The notes under the pieces are model-generated. The model did not search any database. It worked only from the letters and a program-made list of their open reading frames with translations, and had not been told where the DNA came from. Source: Rhipicephalus microplus (taxonomy: Eukaryota; Arthropoda; Arachnida; Ixodida; Ixodidae). From it: 64,000 bases of DNA. This document shows, in pieces, positions 11,083 through 20,378 of this stretch (positions are counted from its first letter, which is position 1; every line of letters starts with the position of its first letter). Both the position numbers and the translations under genes were made by a program. Location: contig NC_134701.1 in the NCBI RefSeq assembly GCF_043290135.1, forward strand, positions 62,327,502-62,391,501, written 5' to 3'.

Positions 11083-12149
11083 CCCACCTCATGGCCTAGC
11101 CGCCCATCGAAGTGAATTCTGTCTCGTTGAAAACCACCCCACCTATGCACCTCTCTGTTTATTTCCACCACCTCAAAGCCTTTCTCTCGACTCATCCGCC
11201 AGATCTCTTGGTTTGCGTTGACAACCGCTCTTTGCAGGTTGCTATCACGCACCGGTACCTCCGGTATCGTGCATGTCACTACCTGTACCTTAGGAGAAGT
11301 GGCGCGCATGTCATCGACGCCTTTCGCCAGTGTGTTTGCTAGTCCTGCTGTATCTTCATTTAAGACATCATTTAAACCACCTGAAATTATCACGAGGTTT
11401 CTTCTATCAGCTGTAGTTTTGAGTTTTGCGCTCACTTGCCTCATGACTGCTTCCAGCTTGCATCCTGAGAACGCCCCTACTGCAACCCTCTTGTAACCTG
11501 TTACCCTCTCTTTGATGGCTTCCGTGCATCGATTTAAATTCGAGTCCCCGGCGATTATCACATGCTGTGACTTTTCAGCTGGAGCGTCTTGTACCTGGGG
11601 GCTACTTGCATATGTTACGCCGGCTGCTTTGTTCCCTCCCAGCACCACCACTACCTCGCTGAAACTGGGCCTTGCGACAATTGAACCGTCTGAACCTGTT
11701 TTTTCCGAACTTGCTTGCTCTTCCTTCTCCGCCGTTCTGGTTGTCGGTTCCCAACTGTTCTCTCCGTAGGCTGCTCTTTTGTTCAGCTTGGCTAGTGCTT
11801 CCTTAGCGGACTTCAGTCTTTCTCCCATTGCCCTCGTTTTCTCTTGCTCTGTCACCAACGCAGTCTCGAGCTCGGCGATTCTCATCAGCAGTTCACTCTG
11901 GGCAACCTTCATTTTCTCCATTTTTTCCTCGACCTCACATTACCTACACTTCGCGTCAGCCTCTTTTCCATCCGCTTTTACACTTGGGTCCACTTTCGAA
12001 ACCACTCCACATCTTGAACACATTACAAGCTTTTTAACCATGTCTTTATGACACCAATTGTTCCTATACTCGATAATTCCTAAACTCGAGCTCTGCACTA
12101 CGAAAAAAAAAGAAAGTCTAAGCTCTACTACAAAAATTTGTGTGTTCAA
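11016..12149 (-). pseudogene. ORF1 of CR1-like copy A: zinc finger, coiled coil, SGNH esterase
   Basis: One frame runs from 12149 to 11016, broken only by a TAA at about 11940 where copy B has CAA (Gln). In order: a C-x2-C-type finger (CSRCGVVSK...C), a heptad-rich helix (SELLMRIAELETALVTEQEK), a Ser/Glu-rich linker, and an SGNH-like domain with HVIIAGDSNLNR (block I), NLVIISGGLNDVLNED (GxND block) and FDGRLGHEVGW near the end. ORF1 proteins of CR1 elements bind RNA, and the esterase is thought to act on lipids or membranes. With one stop codon in about 378 codons it decayed more slowly than ORF2. Confidence 0.8.
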
Positions 12150-12430
12150 TGTACGTGCACCTCCCCCACGGGGTGGCGAAAGAAAAAAAAGACAACAAAA
12201 AATTCAAACAAACACACCCGCACTAACTAATAAATACGTGGTGAGTGGCCCCCAAAAAAGCCGTACCATAAAACAAGTGCTACGAAGATTTCAACTGTTG
12301 CCTAATAATTATAAAGACAAGCTCAAAACATGCAAAAACACTTATCGGCGCAGTCGATCGGGAGCGCTCAAAAACATATCAATCCACCGTGACAGTCCGA
12401 ACCGTCACATTCTGTACCGGACATTCTGAA

Positions 12431-12478
12431 CAATCGCAGCGTCAGAGTCCCCTCTTGTTAATATTAGGAAACTCTATG
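12431..12478 (+). mobile_element. MITE family A, copy 1, right part
   Basis: This is the last 48 bp of the MITE split by the CR1-like insertion. It ends GAAACTCTATG, the inverted repeat of the left end, followed by GTTTGCAG (12479-12486). Confidence 0.85.
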
Positions 12479-12492
12479 GTTTGCAGTGTCTG

Positions 12493-12630
12493 ACCCCCGT
12501 ATTCGGAAACACTGCTCGACTTGAATTTTACTTGCCATCGACTTCAGTGCAGCACGAACGCATTCCGAACACGCTGTCTTTAGGCGGTACCAAGGCAGTA
12601 CAAACGCACTGCATTGAAAGTGATATGGAG
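12493..12630 (+). mobile_element. MITE family B, partial copy
   Basis: It starts CCCCGTATTCGGAAACACT and aligns for over 100 bp with the reverse complement of 51871-52013. Family B has ends near CCCGTATTCAGAAAC. The right end cannot be placed; the match fades by about 12620. Confidence 0.6.
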
Positions 12631-14149
12631 GAAGGAAAAATATAAGAGGGAGCATGACATCACGCACCAAGCCTTGGCAGGCCAACCTGTTTTGAAGCCA
12701 TCAAAGTCGGCCCGACACGTGATCTTTTGCCGTGAGATCATGCAATAAACAAGACTTGCCGAGATGTTCTTGTTTGGTTCTCGGTAGTTTTAGTGGGAGA
12801 GCAGCAGTTTGGCCGCTTCACGGAGCACCTAGGTGATCCGTACGCAGCTGGGTGTCCCCGCCTGCACTTCGTGGTCTTGTTACGTTTTTTTCAGGGCTTG
12901 TTCCACTTGATTCGTTATGTGCAAGCGAGAAATTTGGGCGAGTAGTGAAAGGATTTCGAACGAACGTTAGACATGCACTTCAGTCGAATTAGCGATAGCA
13001 TTGTGAGCATAGGACGCATGTATTCCTCTTACTTTTGTGACGAATATTGTCATTGTGTAGCCTTCCCGGGTGTGGGTAATCGCCCGGCAGCCGGCAGAAT
13101 TGTGCGTGTGGAACTTGGCCCGCAGTGTTTCGTCAATAGCCGGCTGCAGTAACATGGCTAATGCCAGCATCGTGTAGCAAGACGCACTTTGCCGGCACGG
13201 GCATCTGTTGAAGTTTCTTCTTGCGAGTGGCCGTCAAGTGAAAAGTGCCAGCAGTTTACACCGGTACAGCTATCTGCCGGTAGTTTGATTTATTTACGGC
13301 ATAACTATAGTGGCAATGCTCTAAAATTCCTGATAACATTATTTTGTGAAGGTAATACTGTGCTAATGTTTTTTTTTGTTTTTCAATCGAGTGAAAATAA
13401 CTGTAGTACCCTGTAGCATAACCGCCACCGAAAGTGCAACGCCGTGGCGACACAACGAACTGCCTTTCAGACGAAACAGGGTGTTTCGCATGGTAGTTTC
13501 AGATCTCTTACAAATACTGGTCTCCGCTCTTTCCAGTACTGTTTTCACTGACAATAGTAACGAGTTGGTAGGTCATCAAAAGCAAACGATCTTCATTACA
13601 AAGCCTGCAACATGCATCGGCGAATGATGGGGAAAAGTACACTCCGGCTCACGATTTTTTTCATCGCTACCAAAGGGAGGTTTAAATACCGCGGTGTTTA
13701 CCCTCGATTTCCAAGTTAAGAGCTCGCTTTTGAAATGGCAACATACACCATGCACAGAAACACGAGCTGCAGCGCAACGTTATACCGCAGAAACAACCTT
13801 CCCGCCACAGGGCACATCCACAGAGTAAGACTTTCGCTCTTCAACTTCTCACATTAATTTTACGCCGCATTCCTTGAGACGTGTCAACACAAGATCATTG
13901 GCAGCGAAAACTCTTTTAGCTGCGATGAAACACTGTGATTCGACGCCAATGTCCAGAAACGCGGGCACAGCGTTCACGGTAGTGCTTCTGCGCTACGAGC
14001 GATGAAGCACTTTTCAAAACAAAACGAAACCGAGAGAACTAAAACCTACCGCGCGCGCTGACGTTTTGGTTACGTATTGGGCCTTCTTGGTGTGCTTCAA
14101 TCGCGTTACGCAACACTCCCTCCTATATTTTTCCTTCCTTTTATTCTCG
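12631..14149. other. Unassigned 1.5 kb
   Basis: It has short ORFs only on both strands, with no recognisable domain, repeat partner or splice-supported exon. It lies upstream of the THAP exon and may contain its promoter. Confidence 0.4.
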
Positions 14150-14350
14150 CATTCTCGCCACGCTTTTTTACCAATCGGTAATGTAGCCATGTTGCCTGTA
14201 TGTCGCGATAAATGTGGTAGGAAAGGCATTATATGTTGAATTGATTTTCGCATTCTCGCCAAGCTTCTTCACCAATCAGTACTGAAGACATGTTGCCTGT
14301 TGGTCGCGATAAATGTGGTAGGAAGGACATTCTATGTTTAATTGTACTAC
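14150..14350. repeat. Tandem duplication, two units of about 101 bp
   Basis: Both units begin CATTCTCGCCA (14150 and 14251) and share CATGTTGCCTG and CGCGATAAATGTGGTAGGAA. They differ at roughly one base in ten. The pair ends about 40 bp before the THAP exon start, so it lies in its likely promoter or 5' UTR. Confidence 0.8.
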
Positions 14351-14391
14351 GTAAATCCCGTGGGGTTAGAAGCATCGAAAGCTATTTCGCG

Positions 14392-14556
14392 ATGACAGGG
14401 TGTTGTGCGCCAAACTGTCTCAACCGCAGCGGAAACAGCAAGGCGATTTTCGCGGTACCACGAGCAAACTCTGCTGCGCCAGTATGCCGCCGACTACAGT
14501 GGTTTCTGCGTATGCGCCATGAGAAGTCGCCTCCGAAAAAAGCTAGGCTATGCGAG
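14392..14556 (+). CDS. First exon of a THAP zinc-finger protein (partial)
   Basis: From ATG 14392, 55 codons start MTGCCAPNCLNRSG and run through FAVPR, W-F and KKARLCE, then reach GAG|GTAAGT, a strong splice donor at 14557. THAP domains are C2CH DNA-binding fingers starting C-x2-4-C, with a later C-x2-H. Here the first pair (CAPNC) and the third cysteine (LCE) are visible, and the histidine would be supplied by the next exon, a usual place for an intron in this family. That exon was not found; the following 5 kb is SINE and Ty3/gypsy sequence. It could be a host THAP gene, a P-element-type transposase start or an orphan exon. In another frame the open reading continues past the donor to 14580. 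Confidence 0.6.
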
Positions 14557-14606
14557 GTAAGTTTCATTCGCTCTTCATGAAAGTCGTTACTGTATTCATT
14601 TAACAG

Positions 14607-14706
14607 GCCCCACCGTGGTAGTCTAGTGGCTAAGGCTCTCGGCTGCTGACTAGCAGGTCGCGGGATCGAATCCCGGCTGCGGCGGCTGCATTTCCGATGA
14701 AGGCGG
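14607..14706 (+). mobile_element. Ruka-type SINE, 5' half
   Basis: This is the tRNA-derived head with A box (TAGTCTAGTGGCTAAGG) and B box (GGGATCGAATCCC). It ends at AGGCGG, where the Ty3/gypsy element at 14707-19740 interrupts it. The 3' half continues at 19741. Confidence 0.9.
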
Positions 14707-14805
14707 TGGGAGGAAGAAGATAGACACATGCGGAAGCGCATCGCCATCGCCTGGCTCGCTCGGCTGTTCGCTCTCTGGCTACGCTTTGCCTGCTGCTGCT
14801 GCTAT
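14707..14805 (+). repeat. 5' LTR of Ty3/gypsy copy 1, 3' end deleted
   Basis: It aligns with 19603-19703 (shared GCCATCGCCTGGCTCGCTCG) but lacks the final ~37 bp that contain AATAAA in the 3' LTR. The post-LTR sequence TGGTGGTGGAGCTGCTGGG follows directly. Confidence 0.8.
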
Positions 14806-14871
14806 GGTGGTGGAGCTGCTGGGTAGCGACTACCTGGAACTTCGCAGCCGAAAACTCAAGCCACCCTCTGC

Positions 14872-16356
14872 AATGCCGGATGAAGCACCAAATCAACCGC
14901 AGCAACAACCTGCTGTCCTGGTGCCCACATTGGTCTGCTCTGGCCCATCGCGTCAACGTGACCCACCAATCTTGAGCGGTACAGAATAGGAGGATGTTGA
15001 AGACTGGCTCGCCGAATACGAACGGTAAGCGTGATCGACCGCTGAGATGACGCCGCGAAGCTCAACTGCGTGTCATTTTATTTGAGTGGCGTCGCCAGCG
15101 TGTGGCATCGAAACCACCGACGTGACTTACCGACGTGGGCTGCTTTCAAAACTCACGGGACGGAAGTATTCGGGCGCTGCGCTGTTCGCAAGCTTCGAGC
15201 CGAGCAACGGTTGCGTGGCCGCGCGTAGCAAAATGGTGAAACATTCACCAGTGACATTGAAGACGTTGTCGAGCTGTGTAACCGTGTTGATGTTGCAATG
15301 GCCGATGCCGATAAGATCAGGCATATGTTGAAAGGGATTGAAGACGACGCCTTTCAAATGCTGCTGGCAAACAACCCGTCCACAGCGTCTGAACTTGTCA
15401 GTCTTTGCCAGTTTTGATGAGCACAGCGTGTGGCTGTGCGCAAACAACGCACATCCACGCGCTGCTCTCATACACAGGCGACTTCAATGTCGGGATTGGC
15501 TGTTGCTCCTGACAATTCATCTCTGCTGCATCGCCCCGCCACGGTGGTCTAGTGGCTAAGGTACTCGGCTGCTGACCCGCAGGTCGCGGGATCAAATCCC
15601 GGCTGTGGTGGCTGCATTTCCGATGCAAGCGGAAATGTTGTAGGCCCGTGTACTCAGATTTGGGTGCACGTTAAAGAACCCCAGGTGGTCGAAATTTCCG
15701 GAGCCCTCCACTACGGCGTCTCTCATAATCATATGGTGGTTTTGGGACATTAAACCCTACAAATCAATAAATCATCTCTGCTGCAACAGATCAAGGATTT
15801 CGTTCGTGAAGAGGTCGCTTGCCAGCTTTCGCTGATGCCGCTTGTTCACGACCAGTCCAATTGCCCGTTGGTGCCCCCTCTCCGAAACATCATCAGGGAC
15901 CAGATCGCCGAAGAAGCCTCGCCTTCGCTCCATAAGGCTCCGACTGCTGCTCCCCTGACGTACGCCACAGTCGCTTCCATGCCTGTGATGCAAGGTTACA
16001 GCCCACGTAGTCCCCCTATTCGCCCGCCAGTATCGCCGCGAACCCACCCAGTCGTACAGTACGCACGGGCCGACGACCCTTGACGCACGCAAGACAACTG
16101 TCTCATTTGTTTTCATTGTGGCCTTGTTGGACATGTGGCCCGTTACTGTCGCTTTCGTGCACCACCTATCTCCAACAGTGTGCGTCCACCATGGGTCATG
16201 TATGCGCCATGTCAACCCCGCCGCAGTTATTGAGATGACTACGAATCTGATCCTACCTCCGGACCCCACCCTCCTCTCGCCGCTCGCCTTCTCCTCGCCG
16301 CCACTCCCTTTTCCCCATGCACCGACGGCGGAGCCCTGTGCGCCAGGAAAACTAAG
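14872..16356 (+). pseudogene. gag: gag pseudogene of Ty3/gypsy copy 1
   Basis: The ATG at 14872 is followed by sequence matching the intact gag (RQRDPPILSGTE, then EDWLAEYER after an in-frame stop near 14987). The middle is interrupted by the Ruka insertion. Later parts match the proline-rich region, and a zinc knuckle at 16108-16149 reads CFHCGLVGHVARYC. Several stops and shifts break it. The site matching the frameshift heptamer of the intact copy reads GGAAAAC here, followed by TAA. Gag would build the particle; this copy cannot. Confidence 0.75.
15517..15785 (+). mobile_element. Ruka-type SINE, complete, with 14-bp target duplication
   Basis: The element (15531-15771) has an A box (TGGTCTAGTGGCTAAGGT), a B box (GGGATCAAATCCC), then the tick-specific body GTTAAAGAACCCCAGGTGG ... 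CCTCCACTACGGCGTCTCTC and an A-rich tail. TCATCTCTGCTGCA occurs exactly at 15517-15530 and 15772-15785, showing target-primed insertion into gag of the Ty3/gypsy copy. It is the youngest layer of this nest. Confidence 0.95.
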
Positions 16357-19300
16357 TAGCACAGTTCAGGAGGCGAGAAATGCATAAGGCCTCAAATTTC
16401 TCTCTAAAACGTTATTGACGTCGCTGTAGAAGGACAGACGTCATCAATGACAAGGAGACATGTCGCGAAATCCCAGTTTGTGACGACACCATTGTGCCTA
16501 CCCAGTCTACGGATCTTGTCTCCATCTCTTGTGACTCTGAAAATGGTGGCTCAGTGCTTTTCGCACCGTCTGCACATCTAGTTCGCCGCCGATCACTGCC
16601 ATTGCCATTTGCCGTTCTCGAGTTCCATTCAGGCACCTATGTGATGTACATCACCAATACATCGCCTGAGCCAATCACTTTGCGCCACCGTGAAATCCTC
16701 GACAAAGCCGAGCCGCTGTCGTCATCTTCGATATTCGACACCATGGACGACATCAGTGATATGGCCACCCTCGAGACCTCAACTCCTAGGCCACTACTGC
16801 GATCGTTCACACCAGCTATAGCCAGCGACTTTACGACGACACAACGAGACCAAATTCTTCGCTTGCTCGACGATTTCTCTTCATCTTCTGACTGCCAAGC
16901 AAGGGCACTCGGCCACACAGCGACTGTTTCGCATACTATCGACACCGGAAGCCATGCGCCCATTCGTCAGCGTCCCTACCGAGTATCGGCGAGTGAAAAG
17001 CGCCTTATCGATGACCAGGTGAATGACATGCTTAAACGTGGTGTCATTCAACCTTCCAAAAGATCTTGGGCATCACCTGTCGTCCTTGATTGGAAGAAAG
17101 ATGGCATAATAAGATTTTGCGTCGATTATTGCTGGCTTAACAAGATTACCCGAATGAATGTGTACCCGTTGTCACGAATTGATGACGCCCTCGACTGCTT
17201 GCAAGGAGCGGAGTTCTTTTCTTCCTTAGATCTCCGCTCTGGCTACTGGCAAGTGCCCATGGCTGAGACTGACCGCTCGAAAATGACGTTTGTAACACCA
17301 GAGGAATTGTACGAATTTACTGTAATGTCATTCGGTCTCTGTAACGCGCCCGCCACCTTTGAACGCATGATGGACGGCATCTTACGCGGCTTGAAGTGGC
17401 ACACTTGCCGCTGCTATTTAGATGATATTGTCGTTTTTGCGCCAGATTTCCCAACTCATCTACAATTAACGGTTGCGTCAAGTTTTGACCTGTGTCCGAA
17501 ATGCCGGTCTCCAGCTTAACTTTAAAAAGTGCCTATTCGCCGCTAGAAAACGAACTATACTAAGCCACGTCGTCTACAAAGAAGGCATTCTTCCCGATCC
17601 TGCAAAACTTAGCGCTGTATCTGAGTTGCCGAAGCCTACTAAGCTGAAAACACTGCGCACCTTCATAGGCCTATGCTCCTATTTTCGGCGCTTCTTTCGA
17701 CATTTTGCTACCGTCATCGCACCTCTCAATGCACTCCTCCAAAGCGACAACGAACTATCTACCTGGTCAGAAGCTTGTGACGATGCGTTTACGACACTTC
17801 GACGCCTGCTTACGTCTCCACCAATTCTGCGTCACTTCGCTCCGAGCACACACACAGAAATTCACACTGATGCTAGTGGTGTCGGTTTTGGTGCTGTGCT
17901 CGCACAACGTGACGATGTCAACACCGAATACGTGGTTGCATATGCCAGTCGTGCACTCACAAAGCCCTAGACCAATTACACCGTATCCCAAAAAAAGAGT
18001 GCCTGGCCATCATATGGGCTCTACAGAAGTTTCGCTTATTTCTTTACGGTCGTCCTTTTGACGTCGTAACAGATCAACACGCTCTGTGTTATTTGTCAAA
18101 CCTCAAGAACCCATCAGGTCGCCTCACTCGATGGGCCCTCCGACTCCTGGAATACGACATCCGTGTCGTATATTGTTCTAGCCAACAACACTCTGACGCT
18201 GACGCCCTGCCACGCTTCCCACTCATTTCATACGCCAACACATCTAGTCATAATCACGATATTTGGCCACTTGACATCTTAGACATAGCCTCGGAGCAAC
18301 GAAATGACCCATGGATCGCCACAATTCTAAACTTTTTGTCAAGACCTTTGACCACCCCGGCTCCACGAGTGCTACGCAGTGAGGTGCAGCATTACGCTAT
18401 CCGCGATGGTATTCTATACCGCCGTAACTACTACAACGATGGCCTCACATGATTATGGGTCGTGCCCCGCCATCTTCGTTGCGATCTGTGCTCCGCTTTC
18501 CACAATGACCTTCAGTGTGGCTACAGTGGCATGTTCAAGATGGACACGCGCCTTTGCCTACGCTATTATTGGCGCGGAATGTACGGCTTCGTCTGCAAAT
18601 ACGTTCGCTCATGCCTCGCCTGCCAACGACGCAAACCAGTCTCTCACCTCTCCACAGCACCTTTCCAGCCGCTTCCCTGCCCCGACCACCAATACGATCG
18701 TGTCAGCATTGGCTTGTACGAGCCTCTCCCATGCACTGGCGCTGGCAACCACTGGATTGTCGTCACCGTGGATCACTTGACAACATACGCCGAAACCGCT
18801 GCATTACCTGCCGAAACAGCCAAATACGTTTTCTCGTTTTTTCTACGCAGTTTTGATCTCCGCCATGGCGACCCTCGTGAACTGCCCAGTGATCGGGGCC
18901 GTGTATTTCTCTCAGACGTGTTGCAATAACTCCTATCCGAATGCAGAATTATTCACCGTACCACTACCGCATATCAACCACATACAAACGTATTACGATT
19001 AACGGAACGATTTAACCGAACTATAGGTGACATGTCGATGTACGTTGCGTCAGACCACTGTAATGGGGATCTTGTTCTTCCATTTGTCACATTCGCCTAC
19101 AACACCGCCTGCCAATCCACCACCGGATTCTCACCATTCTTCTTTCTATGTGGTCGTGAACCCACTAGCACCATTGATACGATTCTACCATATCATCCAA
19201 ACGTTTACGAATACCAGCCTGTGTCTGCAGTGGCTCACCACGCCGAGAAATGCCGACAACTGGCCCGTTCTTTCACCTACGACCAACAGTGTCGCCAAAA

Positions 19301-19565
19301 ACAGCGTCACGACTCAGACATTCCTCCTGACCCTTTCACAGTCGACTCTGTCGTGTGGCTTTGGGTCCCGTCAGTTGCTGCTCCCGGCCTTTCGTCTATG
19401 CTTCTTCCGAAGTGTCACGGACCCTACCGCGTGGTTGCACAGACTTCTCCTGTTAATTATGTGGTTGAACCCGTTGCGCTATCTTCCGACATTCGTCGTC
19501 GGTGGCTAGAAACAGTCCACATTAACTGTCTAGAGCCGTATTATGACCCTCTGACCTCTCTCTAG
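16357..19565 (+). pseudogene. pol: pol pseudogene of Ty3/gypsy copy 1
   Basis: The protease start is degraded. Reverse transcriptase at 16494-17519 has [24 protein letters not shown] and [10 protein letters not shown], so YLDD is intact. A frameshift near 17465 leads to the connection domain and RNase H ([17 protein letters not shown] near 17850); a TAG lies at 17968. The integrase H2C2 finger lies near 18500-18640. The first catalytic aspartate is lost (RVSIGLYEPLP where the intact copy has [11 protein letters not shown]), and [12 protein letters not shown] ends in a stop at 18927. The C-terminal segment 19032-19565 keeps the GPY-type end. It is certainly inactive. Confidence 0.85.
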
Positions 19566-19602
19566 GTTGCCAGGATGGCTACCTCTCGATACCGGGGTTT
19601 AT

Positions 19603-19740
19603 TGTGAGGAAGAAGATTGACACATGCGGATGTGCATTGCCATCGCCTGGCTCGCTCGGCTGTTCGATCCCTGGCTACGCTTTGCGCGCTGCTGCTGCTA
19701 TCTTCCCGGTCGCTGTGTACCTCAATAAACCCCCGTAACA
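19603..19740 (+). repeat. 3' LTR of Ty3/gypsy copy 1 (138 bp)
   Basis: It runs TGTGAGGAAG ... CCCGTAACA, with TG and CA ends and AATAAA near 19726. The preceding purine-rich ACCGGGG is the degraded polypurine tract. It is longer than the 5' copy because that one has lost its 3' end. Confidence 0.85.
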
Positions 19741-19890
19741 GCGGAAATGCTGTAGGTCTGTGTGCTCAGATTTGGGTGCACGTTAAAGAACCCCAGGTCA
19801 TCGAAATTTTCGGAGCCCTCCACTACGGCGTCTCTCATAATCTTATCGTGGTTTCGGGACGTTCAATCCTACATATAAATCAATATTCAT
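19741..19890 (+). mobile_element. Ruka-type SINE, 3' half
   Basis: It begins GCGGAAATGCTGTAGG, directly continuing the SINE interrupted at 14706, and includes GTTAAAGAACCCCAGG and an A/T-rich tail. Confidence 0.9.
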
Positions 19891-20261
19891 ATAACAGCGC
19901 ACATCAACATTCACTCTGTGAGCGTGTCCAGGAAGAGGCGTTGTATTGTGACCATTTACTGATGTGTTCAATTTTCTTTGTGTACGATCGCAGACGGCAA
20001 GTCTATTAAATAGAAGCTGAAGTTGTTTTAGATTTCGGTGGAACTTTGTGGGTGGCGAGCACAGGCCTCATTGTTCATGACGCCGTGATTTTTTTCGCAA
20101 TTGAAAGATGCAGGAGCTCTGCAATACGCTAAAGAAAATTTAGCGTTGCTCCGCCCACGCGAGTCGCAGAGAGTGTCCGCACCCTCGCTTCCCCTCGGGC
20201 GGCGAACCGAAACTACGTCACTCTCGGTTCCCAAAACTCTACCGGCGCCGGCGCAGCCTGC
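19891..20261. other. Unassigned spacer between nested elements
   Basis: No gene was recognised. A GC-rich, CpG-containing stretch lies at 20150-20260. Confidence 0.4.
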
Positions 20262-20378
20262 TGGATGGATAGATAGATGGATGGATGTATCCGGCTGTGC
20301 CCTTTAGATCGGGTGGTTGCTCACGCCACCTAGCCATAAAATTAGGTACTATCACTGTGTGTTTAAGGATTGAATTTG

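Larger units (their letters stand above)
7527..12425 (-). mobile_element. CR1-like non-LTR retrotransposon, copy A, near full length
   Basis: On the minus strand: 5' region (to about 12425), ORF1 with zinc-finger, coiled-coil and SGNH-type esterase segments, ORF2 with endonuclease and reverse transcriptase, and a 3' end in (CATC)n, seen as (GGAT)n at 7527-7541 on the plus strand. An esterase-bearing ORF1 is a known feature of CR1-group elements, which is why I place it there. It is inserted in MITE family A with a 5-bp duplication CTGAA (7522-7526 and 12426-12430). A second copy lies at 20262-25246. Confidence 0.85.
14707..19740 (+). mobile_element. Ty3/gypsy element copy 1, defective, inserted in a SINE
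   Basis: It is bounded by LTR copies (TG at 14707, CA at 19740) and by a GCGG duplication of the SINE target (14703-14706 and 19741-19744), the 4-bp size usual for this superfamily. Gene order is gag, protease region, reverse transcriptase, RNase H, integrase, as in the intact element at 27107, to which it is clearly related along the whole pol gene. Stops and frameshifts run throughout. A younger Ruka SINE sits in the gag region at 15531-15771. Confidence 0.9.

Noticed and set aside
14607..14700. tRNA gene-like A and B boxes (also at 15531 and 59740)
   Set aside because: They are the heads of Ruka-type SINEs, with SINE bodies and target duplications, not tRNA genes.
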